Below, in pieces: positions 8,481 through 14,297 of a stretch of 14,297 bases of DNA (the first letter of the stretch is position 1; each line of letters opens with the position of its first letter). Location of the stretch: the NCBI GenBank assembly GCA_964405325.1, contig CAYONM010000082.1, positions 1 to 14,297 on the forward strand, written 5' to 3'. The notes under the pieces were generated by a model. The model saw only the letters and a program-made list of their open reading frames with translations. It searched no databases and was not told where the DNA came from. The position numbers were made by a program, and so were the translations under genes. This stretch comes from CAYONM01 sp964405325 (GTDB lineage Bacteria > Planctomycetota > UBA11346).

Positions 8481-8497
8481 GCAACAGCCTCCCCATG
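8462..8497. promoter_or_regulatory. Overlapping divergent start codons in one CATG with two Shine-Dalgarnos
   Basis: The CATG at 8478-8481 holds the plus ATG (8479-8481) of the MutS-like gene and the minus ATG (8480-8478) of the amidase. Upstream on plus is AAGG (8468-8471), 7 nt before ATG; upstream on minus is GGAGG within 8488-8494, 7 nt before its ATG. Each gene's leader and promoter must therefore lie inside the other gene, unless one true start is further downstream. Confidence 0.6.
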
Positions 8498-10233
8498 ACC
8501 GACTCGCCACCGTCGCCAAAGCCGCGACGCGCCGCTGGCGCCGCCAAGCCGACCTGCTGGGCCTGCTTCGACTGCTGCTGGTGCTGGCCGCCCTGGTGGT
8601 CGGCTATCGTTTCCTGGCTGGCGATGGCCTACCAGCCCTGCTGGGCCTGCTGGTCAGTGGCCTGGCCCTGGGAGCCGTCTCGCTCATGCTCGGACGCCGC
8701 CTGGATCAAGCCCGCCTGCAGGAAGCCCTGGTCCGTCGACATAGCCAGGGTCAACAGCGTCTGGCCGGCAACTGGCGGCACGGTCAAGCCGATGGCAGCA
8801 CCTACCTGGATGCCGGCTGGCATCCCTATGCCCGTGATCTGGACGTGGTCGGCCCCTGGAGCCTGTTCGAATTATTGAACACCACCGGGAGCGAACTCGG
8901 TGGCCAGCGGCTGATCAGACGCCTGCTGGATGACCAACCCGGCCTGGCCGACACCACCCTGGTCCGTCGTCTCCAGTCAGAACATGCCTGGCGCGAGATA
9001 TTGGCTGCGCAGCTCAGCCTGGCACCCGGCGCCGATGGCCTGGACAGCTGGCAACAGGAACCCAAATCGATCGCAACCTGGTGGTCCATCCTGACCTGGT
9101 GTCTGCGCCTGCTGGTTCTGGCACTGCTGGTCGCGGCCTGGTGGCAGAGCGGCATCCCCGGCGCCATCGTGGTCGGCATCCTGTTCGCTCTCATACTGAC
9201 CCCGCTGAACGAATCGTTTGGTGGCCGCTTGCCAGCGGGCGATCCCGACGGCCTGCGTCGTCGAGTGGAAGCCTGGAGCGAAGCCGCTCGACACGTCTGC
9301 CGCACGGAGCTCATCGACACCACGACAAAAGCCGAAATGACAACCTGGCTGACGACCCTGGAAGCCAGCCGCAGCCTGGCCGGGGCTCTGGCGGCGCGCG
9401 CCAATCCCCTGTGGCGGTACCTGGTGGCCCCCTTGTACCTGGCCGATGCCAGCCTGGTCGAACGCCTGCGCCGCTGGCAGCGGCAACACGCCCGCGCCCT
9501 GGCAAGTGGTCGCGAGCAGTTGGCCGATGTCGAGGTACAAAGCGCCATCGCAACCTACGCCGCCGAGCAGGGCGGCTGCTGGGCCGAGGAAGCGGAAGCC
9601 GCGCAACCCTTGTTCGATGCCAGCGAGCTCGCTCACCCCTTGCTGCCGCGGCAACAACGCATCAGCAACCCGGCCCGATTGGCCACAGACGAGGTCCTGT
9701 TGCTGACCGGCGCCAACGCCTCCGGCAAAAGCACCTATCTGCGTACCGTCGGCCTAGCGGTATTGTTGGCGCGTATCGGCGCTCCGGTGCCAGCAGCCAG
9801 TTGTCGGCTCCAGCCCATGCGCCTTGCAGCGGTGATGCGGGTTCAGGACGACCTCCACCGTGGCCTGAGCCGCTTCCAGGCCGAGGTTGGCCAGCTGAAG
9901 GCAGCCTTGGACCATGCCGCTGAAGGCACCAGCCCGGTACTCTTCTTCTTCGATGAGATCCTGGCCGGCACCAACAGCCGCGAGCGCCACCTGGGCACCG
10001 CCGCCATCCTGAAGCATCTGGCCGGCCAACCCGCTGCCATTCTGGTCACCACCCACGATCTCGCCCTGGCCGAACTGGCCACCGAACAAGCGGAGCGCAT
10101 CCACTTGGCCCATTTCGCCGACCGTGCCGCCGAAGACGCAGAAGACGTCGCCTTCGATTACCACCTGCGCGAGGGGGTCCTGGCCAGCACCAACGCCCTG
10201 AAGGTGATGCGTGCCGCCGGCTTACCGGTGTGA
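8479..10233 (+). CDS. Membrane-anchored MutS-family ATPase
   Basis: A 584-aa protein with a C-terminal MutS ATPase domain but no mismatch-binding domain. Two pairs of hydrophobic segments (about 26-46 and 51-71; 203-222 and 226-243) predict four membrane passes with the ATPase in the cytoplasm. Walker A is G411-ANASG-K417-ST, Walker B is VLFFFD492-E493, followed by I-L-A-G-T-N-S-R-E-R in place of the MutS GRGTST signature, and then VTTHDLALAEL as the His switch. There is no Phe-x-Glu, beta-clamp motif or Smr nuclease. Such TM-bearing MutS homologues recur in Bacteroidetes and planctomycete-type genomes, mostly annotated as mismatch repair proteins; their function is unknown to me, and true mismatch repair is doubtful. 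The ATG at 8479 is preceded by AAGG at 7 nt; an in-frame ATG at 8368 would extend into the amidase gene. It converges on lgt. Confidence 0.88.
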   Translation: MQQPPHDRLATVAKAATRRWRRQADLLGLLRLLLVLAALVVGYRFLAGDGLPALLGLLVSGLALGAVSLMLGRRLDQARLQEALVRRHSQGQQRLAGNWRHGQADGSTYLDAGWHPYARDLDVVGPWSLFELLNTTGSELGGQRLIRRLLDDQPGLADTTLVRRLQSEHAWREILAAQLSLAPGADGLDSWQQEPKSIATWWSILTWCLRLLVLALLVAAWWQSGIPGAIVVGILFALILTPLNESFGGRLPAGDPDGLRRRVEAWSEAARHVCRTELIDTTTKAEMTTWLTTLEASRSLAGALAARANPLWRYLVAPLYLADASLVERLRRWQRQHARALASGREQLADVEVQSAIATYAAEQGGCWAEEAEAAQPLFDASELAHPLLPRQQRISNPARLATDEVLLLTGANASGKSTYLRTVGLAVLLARIGAPVPAASCRLQPMRLAAVMRVQDDLHRGLSRFQAEVGQLKAALDHAAEGTSPVLFFFDEILAGTNSRERHLGTAAILKHLAGQPAAILVTTHDLALAELATEQAERIHLAHFADRAAEDAEDVAFDYHLREGVLASTNALKVMRAAGLPV

Positions 10234-10242
10234 CGGCGTTTA

Positions 10243-10398
10243 GGGTGCGGAAAGAAATAAAGGTAGCAGATCGCGCAGAGATTTTGTCGATTTTTCAAGG
10301 CGCGAAGAGCGAGCATATCGAGTATATGTAAGCGATAAGCAACGCAGAAGGGCGGCAAAAGATCAAGTGAGACGCTACCTTTATTTATTGACGGGCCC
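10243..10398. mobile_element. MITE-like element with terminal inverted repeats
   Basis: A 13-bp perfect inverted repeat, AAATAAAGGTAGC (10255-10267) and GCTACCTTTATTT (10374-10386), continues outward without gaps as an imperfect repeat to GGG at 10243 and CCC at 10398. TTA stands directly outside both ends (10240-10242 and 10399-10401), consistent with a 3-bp target duplication. The interior is A/T-richer than the neighbours, has CATAT-CGAGT-ATATG as a small internal hairpin and no open frame of note. It is too small to encode a transposase, so it would be non-autonomous. It fills the gap between the convergent MutS-like gene and lgt. Confidence 0.55.
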
Positions 10399-11316
10399 TT
10401 AGTCCGGACGCTTGCCGGGATCCAGATAGGCCTCCGGCCGCGGTGGCCGCGAGCGGGCGTACCAAATCAGGCCGAAGCCGATCAACCACATGGGCATGGA
10501 GAGCGCCTGACCCTTACTGAGCCAACCGAAATACAGCTCGTAACCGAAATCCGGCTGCCGCCAGATTTCGCTGATGAAGCGGACGATGCCGTAGCTCAGT
10601 ACCATCACGCCGACACTCAATCCCGGACGCCGATGCCGTTTGTGTACGTACAGGCTGATCAACAACACCACCACGCCTTCCAGGAACATCGCATAGAGCT
10701 GGCTCGGATGGCGTGGCTGGACATTGGCCTGCATCCAGGCAATCCATTCGGCGCTGCCGCGTTCCAGGTCGCTCGGCACCATGACTCGAGGCTCCTGATA
10801 ATGCACCGAATCGGGAAAGATCACCGCCCACGGCACGGCGCTCACCCGGCCCCAGAGCTCGCCGTTCCAGAAATTGGCCAAGCGACCGAAGATCACGCCG
10901 ATCGGGATCACCGTGGCCAAGGCATCGGCCAGGGCCGGAATGGAGCGGCCGCGTCGCCAGCCCCATAGCCAGACGGCGATCGCCATGCCGATGGCACCGC
11001 CATGCGAGGCCATGCCGCCTTCGTGCACCGCCAAGACGCCCCAGAAGGGCACGCTGCCGCGGAAATCGACAAAAAGTTGTGGGTCATAAAACAAACAAAA
11101 ACCCAGACGTCCGCCGGCCACCATACCGATCCCAGCCCAGGTCACAAAATCCTGCACCTCGTCCGGATACAAGGGAGAACGCCCCTGCTGCGACCAACGC
11201 TTGATCAGCCAGTAGCCCCAAAGGATGCCGACCAGGTAGGCCAGACCGTACCAACGCGGACCCCAACCGCCGATTTGGAAGATAAAAGGGTCGAGGTCGT
11301 GAACCCAGAAATCCAT
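10399..11316 (-). CDS. lgt: Prolipoprotein diacylglyceryl transferase
   Basis: Inner-membrane enzyme that transfers diacylglycerol from phosphatidylglycerol to the lipobox cysteine of prolipoproteins, the first step of lipoprotein maturation. The 305-aa product has about seven hydrophobic segments and the family landmarks: DPFIFQIG and WYGLAYLVG at the N-terminus, G69-R-LGF, H98-EGGMASH105-GG, the Lgt signature G144-R-LANFWNGELWG156, RHPSQLYAMFLEG (202-214), and a C-terminal FISEIWRQPD. The start at 11316 has GAGGAG about 5 nt upstream and aligns with the usual Lgt N-terminus; an in-frame extension to 11577 exists but is not needed. The stop codon TAA is contributed by the TTA next to the inverted-repeat element. 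The lipoprotein at 55-2853 would be a substrate. Confidence 0.96.
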   Translation of the reverse strand: MDFWVHDLDPFIFQIGGWGPRWYGLAYLVGILWGYWLIKRWSQQGRSPLYPDEVQDFVTWAGIGMVAGGRLGFCLFYDPQLFVDFRGSVPFWGVLAVHEGGMASHGGAIGMAIAVWLWGWRRGRSIPALADALATVIPIGVIFGRLANFWNGELWGRVSAVPWAVIFPDSVHYQEPRVMVPSDLERGSAEWIAWMQANVQPRHPSQLYAMFLEGVVVLLISLYVHKRHRRPGLSVGVMVLSYGIVRFISEIWRQPDFGYELYFGWLSKGQALSMPMWLIGFGLIWYARSRPPRPEAYLDPGKRPD

Positions 11317-11334
11317 GCCGTCTCCTCGCACATA

Positions 11335-11364
11335 CGCATAGTCGCCTGGGCCACAGGTGGTCAA
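11335..11364 (-). promoter_or_regulatory. Possible lgt promoter
   Basis: On the minus strand TTGACC (11364-11359) is followed after 18 nt by TATGCG (11340-11335). The -35 is close to consensus and the -10 matches only in TAT. Transcription from it would leave a leader of roughly a dozen bases that still includes the GAGGAG ribosome site. The divergent bioF starts at 11426, so this 109-bp interval must serve both genes. Weak call. Confidence 0.25.
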
Positions 11365-11425
11365 TGCCAGCACAAGCAGCGCGAGCGATTGCGCTACCTG
11401 CCGACAGCCCACCATGGGCCGCCCT

Positions 11426-12613
11426 ATGACAGCAGGTGATACCTTACAAGCCGCATGCGCGGCGGAGTTGGCAGAACTGGCCGGCCAGGGCCGTTTACGG
11501 CAGCGGCCGGTCTTTGATGGCCCTGACGGCCGGGTGCTCAGCATCAAGGAAGGCAGCAGGCGCCGCAAACTGCACAACTGGGCCAGTAACGACTACCTGG
11601 GTGGCATCGAACGCATCCAGATTCGCAATGGTGCAACCCGAGCACTACGGCAATACGGCCCCGGGGCTGGCGCCGCCCGTCTGTTGGCCGGTGGCTCGCG
11701 CCTGCATCGGCGCCTGGAGCTGCGCCTGGCACAGTGGCTGGAACGCCAAGACACCCTGCTGACCAGCACCGGCTTCCAGGCCAATCTGGCGGCCATCACC
11801 TGCCTGGCCGATAGCAACGAGGATGTCATCATCTGTGATCGGCTCTGCCATGCATCCACGTACGACGGCATCCGCCTATCCGCCGGGCGCATGCTGCGAT
11901 TCCGGCACAACGACATGGCGGATCTGGATAAACAACTGCAACGCGCCGACAACGCCCGACGCAAACTGGTCTGCGTCGAAAGCGTCTACTCCATGGACGG
12001 CGACGAAGCTCCCCTGGCCGACATTCGCAAGCTGTGCGATCGCCACGACGCCATCCTGCTGGTGGACGAGGCGCACGCGATCGGCGTATTCGGCCCCGGC
12101 GGTCGCGGCCTGTGCGCCGAAACCGGCGTACACGCCGATGTCATCATCGCCACCTGCTCCAAGAGCCTGGCCGCCCAGGGCGGTTTCATCGCCGCCGATG
12201 CCTCGGTGGTGGAATGGCTGGTCAATCGCGGCCGCAGTTTCATCTATTCCACCGCGCCGGTACCGGCCGCAGTGGGCGCAGCCATCGCCAGCCTGGACCT
12301 GCTGAAGCACAAACCCGAAATGCCGGGACAATTAGTACAAAGGGCGATGACTCTCCGCGCCCAGTTACGACAACAAGGCTGGCAGGTTCCCGAAGGTCGC
12401 AGCCCCATCGTGCCGGTGATCATCGGCGATGAGCAGAACACCCTGGAACTGGCCGGAAAACTGCGCGAGGCCGGACATTACGCACCGGCCATCCGCCCAC
12501 CAACGGTCCCGGCCGGCGCCTGCCGTCTGCGCCTGACCGTGACCTTGGGGCATAAGGATTCGGATATCCAGCGTCTGGCCAAAGTGATGGCACAGCAACG
12601 ACAAGCCCGGTAA
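11426..12613 (+). CDS. bioF: 8-amino-7-oxononanoate synthase (KAPA synthase)
   Basis: PLP-dependent alpha-oxoamine synthase that condenses L-alanine with pimeloyl-ACP/CoA in biotin synthesis, releasing CO2. The 395-aa product (E. coli BioF 384) carries NWASNDYLG (51-59), H142 stacking on PLP in CHAST, VESVYSMDGD (184-193), the PLP aspartate D214 in VDEAHAIG, and the Schiff-base lysine K246 in TCSKSLAAQGGF. The C-terminal AIRPPTVPAG-x-x-RLRLT (355-371) is characteristic of BioF rather than of glycine C-acetyltransferase or serine palmitoyltransferase, though these paralogues cannot be excluded by eye. ATGs at 11414 and 11357 are alternatives; none has a strong ribosome site, and 11426 best fits the family N-terminus. 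No other biotin gene is in the window. It diverges from lgt and converges on the reductase gene. Confidence 0.9.
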   Translation: MTAGDTLQAACAAELAELAGQGRLRQRPVFDGPDGRVLSIKEGSRRRKLHNWASNDYLGGIERIQIRNGATRALRQYGPGAGAARLLAGGSRLHRRLELRLAQWLERQDTLLTSTGFQANLAAITCLADSNEDVIICDRLCHASTYDGIRLSAGRMLRFRHNDMADLDKQLQRADNARRKLVCVESVYSMDGDEAPLADIRKLCDRHDAILLVDEAHAIGVFGPGGRGLCAETGVHADVIIATCSKSLAAQGGFIAADASVVEWLVNRGRSFIYSTAPVPAAVGAAIASLDLLKHKPEMPGQLVQRAMTLRAQLRQQGWQVPEGRSPIVPVIIGDEQNTLELAGKLREAGHYAPAIRPPTVPAGACRLRLTVTLGHKDSDIQRLAKVMAQQRQAR

Positions 12614-12639
12614 GCATCCTTCAGAAAGCAGTCCCTGGG

Positions 12640-12664
12640 AGCGTTTTCCGGACGCTTATTTCTT
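12640..12664 (+). terminator. Possible terminator of bioF
   Basis: AGCGT and ACGCT pair around a 7-nt loop (TTTCCGG), followed by TATTTCTT. It starts 27 bp after the bioF stop and overlaps the stop codon of the convergent reductase gene at 12656-12658. The five-pair stem and broken T-run make it a weak candidate. Confidence 0.35.
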
Positions 12665-13561
12665 GAACATATCACCCATCTGCTCAGGGCTGACGCTGCC
12701 GAAACCGCCACCGGCATCCAGCACCGTGCCGGCCAATTCCTTGGCTGCTGGGGTGCCCAGCAAAGTACAGCAGTCGGCGGTGTCGGCGGTCTCGAACACC
12801 TTCAGACCCTGGGCCTGCACCTGCTCGACGCCATCATCCAATTTGCTCATCAAACTGGAACGGGTCCACGCGATATCGATACCGGTGTAGCAGCCGCCCT
12901 TGCGATTGCCGTATTCGTTCTGGCCCTGGATCACCAGTGGCCGTAGCGCCTGCTTGCTGGCGGGATACAGGCCAGAACCCTGCAGCCGGCCATCGTTGGG
13001 CGAGAGTGGCACCACCACGTACCAGGGCTCCTTGCGCGGCGCCAGACGGCAATGCCGGACACAGAGGTGATAGACGCCAAACACGTTGATGCTGAACACC
13101 CGAGCGTAGTCCTCAGGCTTGATACCGAAGAACAAGGTCGCGTGGTTGATCGCAGCAAAGGGATAGACATGACTGAAAGCCAGACCCTGGCCCTTGATGT
13201 GCTCCAACAGCGCATCCACCTGCGCCAGATCGCCCTGGTTGACCTGCGCCGGCAGGGCCGCACCGGCCTCGGCGTCCTGGACCAGCTGCTCAGCCGTGGC
13301 AGTAATACGCGCCAGATCGCGGCTGCCGGTAATCACCACCTTGGCCCCGCCCTGGCAGAAATTCCGCGCAATCGCATAGCCGATAGAACCCGGGTCCGAA
13401 GCACCGGTCACCAAGACCACGGCATCGGCAAAGGACACGCCATCAGCCGCGGCTGCCATTAGCGAGGGAAAGCGGGCGTCATCCACCAGAAGGGCATCCA
13501 CCTGCGCTTGCCAGGTACCGGTTTGGCCGCTCTCGATCCAGGTTCCGAAGGCTGCTGACAT
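12656..13561 (-). CDS. Short-chain reductase resembling the ketoreductase domain of type I fatty acid synthase
   Basis: Predicted cytoplasmic NADP(H)-dependent 3-oxoacyl reductase, 301 aa. The ATG at 13561 has AAGGAG 5 nt upstream. The Rossmann entry is LVTGASDPGSIG (50-61), followed by GGAKVVITGSR. Catalytic residues are S187 in PLSPNDG, Y199 and K203 in GLYPASK. Several blocks, namely YPFAAI (133-138), the SPN-x-G motif with GLY-x-x-SK, and IAWTRSSLM (230-238), match the KR domain of fungal Fas2 and mycobacterial FAS-I (VPFAAI, LSPNHG, GWTRGTGLM), not FabG. Here that domain is a separate protein with a 45-residue N-terminal extension and no acyl carrier, ketosynthase or other FAS domain. 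Some databases may label it generically as an SDR or enoyl-ACP reductase. The substrate is inferred. It converges on bioF and probably has its own promoter upstream. Confidence 0.8.
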   Translation of the reverse strand: MSAAFGTWIESGQTGTWQAQVDALLVDDARFPSLMAAAADGVSFADAVVLVTGASDPGSIGYAIARNFCQGGAKVVITGSRDLARITATAEQLVQDAEAGAALPAQVNQGDLAQVDALLEHIKGQGLAFSHVYPFAAINHATLFFGIKPEDYARVFSINVFGVYHLCVRHCRLAPRKEPWYVVVPLSPNDGRLQGSGLYPASKQALRPLVIQGQNEYGNRKGGCYTGIDIAWTRSSLMSKLDDGVEQVQAQGLKVFETADTADCCTLLGTPAAKELAGTVLDAGGGFGSVSPEQMGDMFKK

Positions 13562-13624
13562 GTTGACTCCTTGTCGTTGCTGCAAACAGGAGGGGATAGG
13601 GCTACCGCTTGAACGGGCAAGCAG

Positions 13625-13658
13625 CAGCAAGCCTCGGCCAGGCCAGCAAGCCCCGGCC
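13625..13658. repeat. Two 15-bp direct repeats upstream of the reductase gene
   Basis: CAGCAAGCCTCGGCC (13625-13639) and CAGCAAGCCCCGGCC (13644-13658) differ at one base and are spaced by 4 bp, a 19-bp period. They lie 64-97 bp upstream of the reductase start and could be a repeated operator, or simple low-complexity drift. Confidence 0.35.
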
Positions 13659-13708
13659 ACGCACGGGATCGGCTGCTCCAAGAGAGCACAGCCAGATCAC
13701 GGCAGAGT

Positions 13709-13931
13709 TCAATGACGAGCTGAACGTCGCAACTGCGTCATGGCCAAACGCGTCGGCATGCTGGCATCGGGATGCTCTGCGAAGTAGGCATCGCGCCTAC
13801 GGACCTCTGCCAGCTGTGACTCCGTCATGCCTGCGATGGCATTCTCCTCCAGCTGGTCTCAGATCGCCTCGACCAACCAGATACGCTCTGATGAGCCGAG
13901 GATCAGAAAGCTGCAGCTGGAAATCTGCCAT
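13709..13931 (-). pseudogene. Broken antitoxin-like gene (addiction module component family)
   Basis: The minus strand encodes a remnant of the small putative addiction module component family (TIGR02574-like, often paired with RelE/ParE toxins). After ATG at 13931 comes MADFQLQLSDP in one frame; the rest lies in another: SSERIWLVEAI, an in-frame TGA at 13861-13859 exactly where the family has Trp (ERI-x-LVE-x-IWD), then DQLEENAIAGMTESQLAEV, RRRDAYFAEHPDA and a stop at 13711. So one frameshift near 13890-13905 and one nonsense change disable it. No toxin gene is adjacent within the window: the reductase gene is downstream. A short protein from the ATG at 13828 is possible but would lack the N-terminal half. 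The family call is from pattern memory. Confidence 0.55.
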
Positions 13932-14297
13932 GCACACGTATCAGCTACAAGGCGTCATGCTCGTGCCTCGTCGTAAGCAATTTGTTCCGTCCAACCCACC
14001 GTGGGTGCATTGCATCTCTCGTTGTATTCGTCGAGCGTTTTTGGCTGGTCAGGATCACGATGGTCGCGATGTTGAGCACCGTAAGCGTTGGATTAAACAT
14101 CGTTTACGACTGCTTTCCCAGGCAGCAGCGTTTGATATCGAGGCACTGGTCGTGCTTAGCAACCACATCCATATTGTTGGTCGTATCCGTCAGGACCGTG
14201 CGCGAACGTGGTCTGCCCGGGAGGTGGTACGCCGTTGGCTAATGAGTATCTGTCCGAGGGGTCCATCACTCGCATCACCCTGGCCGGGGCGGCCCGA
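13930..14297 (+). CDS. HUH (IS200-like, RAYT-type) transposase, 3' part beyond the window
   Basis: An open frame from ATG at 13930 that runs off the right edge (122 codons seen). It matches the Y1/HUH transposase group of REP-associated tyrosine transposases: WVHCISRC-x-RRAFL-x-G near residues 25-40, EHRKRWIKHRL (49-59), and the metal-binding HUH motif H79-I-H81 in LSNHIHIVGR, followed by WSAREVVRRWL (94-104). These enzymes nick and rejoin single-stranded DNA at hairpin-containing ends; the catalytic tyrosine would lie further downstream. Codons such as CGT, GTT and TTT are commoner than in neighbouring genes, suggesting separate origin. The last 18 residues lose family resemblance while another frame looks open, so a frameshift near 14235 is possible. 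The start overlaps the 5' end of the antitoxin remnant. An ATG at 13957 is an alternative. Confidence 0.75.
   Translation, partial: MHTYQLQGVMLVPRRKQFVPSNPPWVHCISRCIRRAFLAGQDHDGRDVEHRKRWIKHRLRLLSQAAAFDIEALVVLSNHIHIVGRIRQDRARTWSAREVVRRWLMSICPRGPSLASPWPGRP

Noticed and set aside
13982..14242. An 86-codon plus-strand frame near the right edge
   Set aside because: It is a shadow of the HUH transposase, which is read in another frame from 13930 and carries the NHIH motif.

Overview
The window is GC-rich, densely coding bacterial chromosome carrying ordinary housekeeping genes (mutS, lgt, bioF) beside unassigned exported proteins and traces of mobile DNA. The lipoprotein signal (lipobox Cys), Lgt and a probable Tat-type signal fit an envelope with a lipoprotein system. 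Several traits (the wording of the MutS N-terminal half, a membrane-anchored MutS-family ATPase, and an ISRC-[IV]-RRAFL type HUH transposase) remind me of Planctomycetota and related phyla, but that assignment is from memory and weak. No rRNA, tRNA or CRISPR was seen.

Left part (1-7239): a minus-strand lipoprotein (55-2853) has one cadherin-like domain and 14 TolB/PD40-type repeats, probably two seven-bladed propellers. Divergent from it is mutS (3090-5735), complete with mismatch-binding Phe-x-Glu, ATPase and beta-clamp motif. It is followed after 2 bp by a small exported protein of unknown function (5738-6256), and after a further gap by another unknown exported protein (6352-7239).

Middle (7240-10402): a non-coding stretch holds a cluster of short GC-rich hairpins. 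A minus-strand LysM/amidase gene (7596-8480) and a plus-strand, four-TM MutS-family ATPase (8479-10233) diverge from overlapping start codons inside one CATG, each with its own Shine-Dalgarno. Between that ATPase and the convergent lgt lies a roughly 156-bp inverted-repeat-bounded, MITE-like element that abuts the lgt stop codon.

Right part (10399-14297): lgt (minus) and bioF (plus) diverge. bioF converges on a gene for a free-standing short-chain reductase whose sequence resembles the ketoreductase domain of type I (fungal/mycobacterial) fatty acid synthase rather than FabG. If that is right, bioF and this gene are both tied to acyl chain metabolism. The end of the window is decayed accessory DNA: a broken antitoxin-like gene (minus) and, starting at its 5' end, an HUH (IS200-like/RAYT-type) transposase running off the window.

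I do not see a defence island or a clearly new multi-gene system. The points most worth following are the stand-alone FAS-I-like ketoreductase, the membrane MutS/amidase overlapping divergent pair, and the inverted-repeat element.
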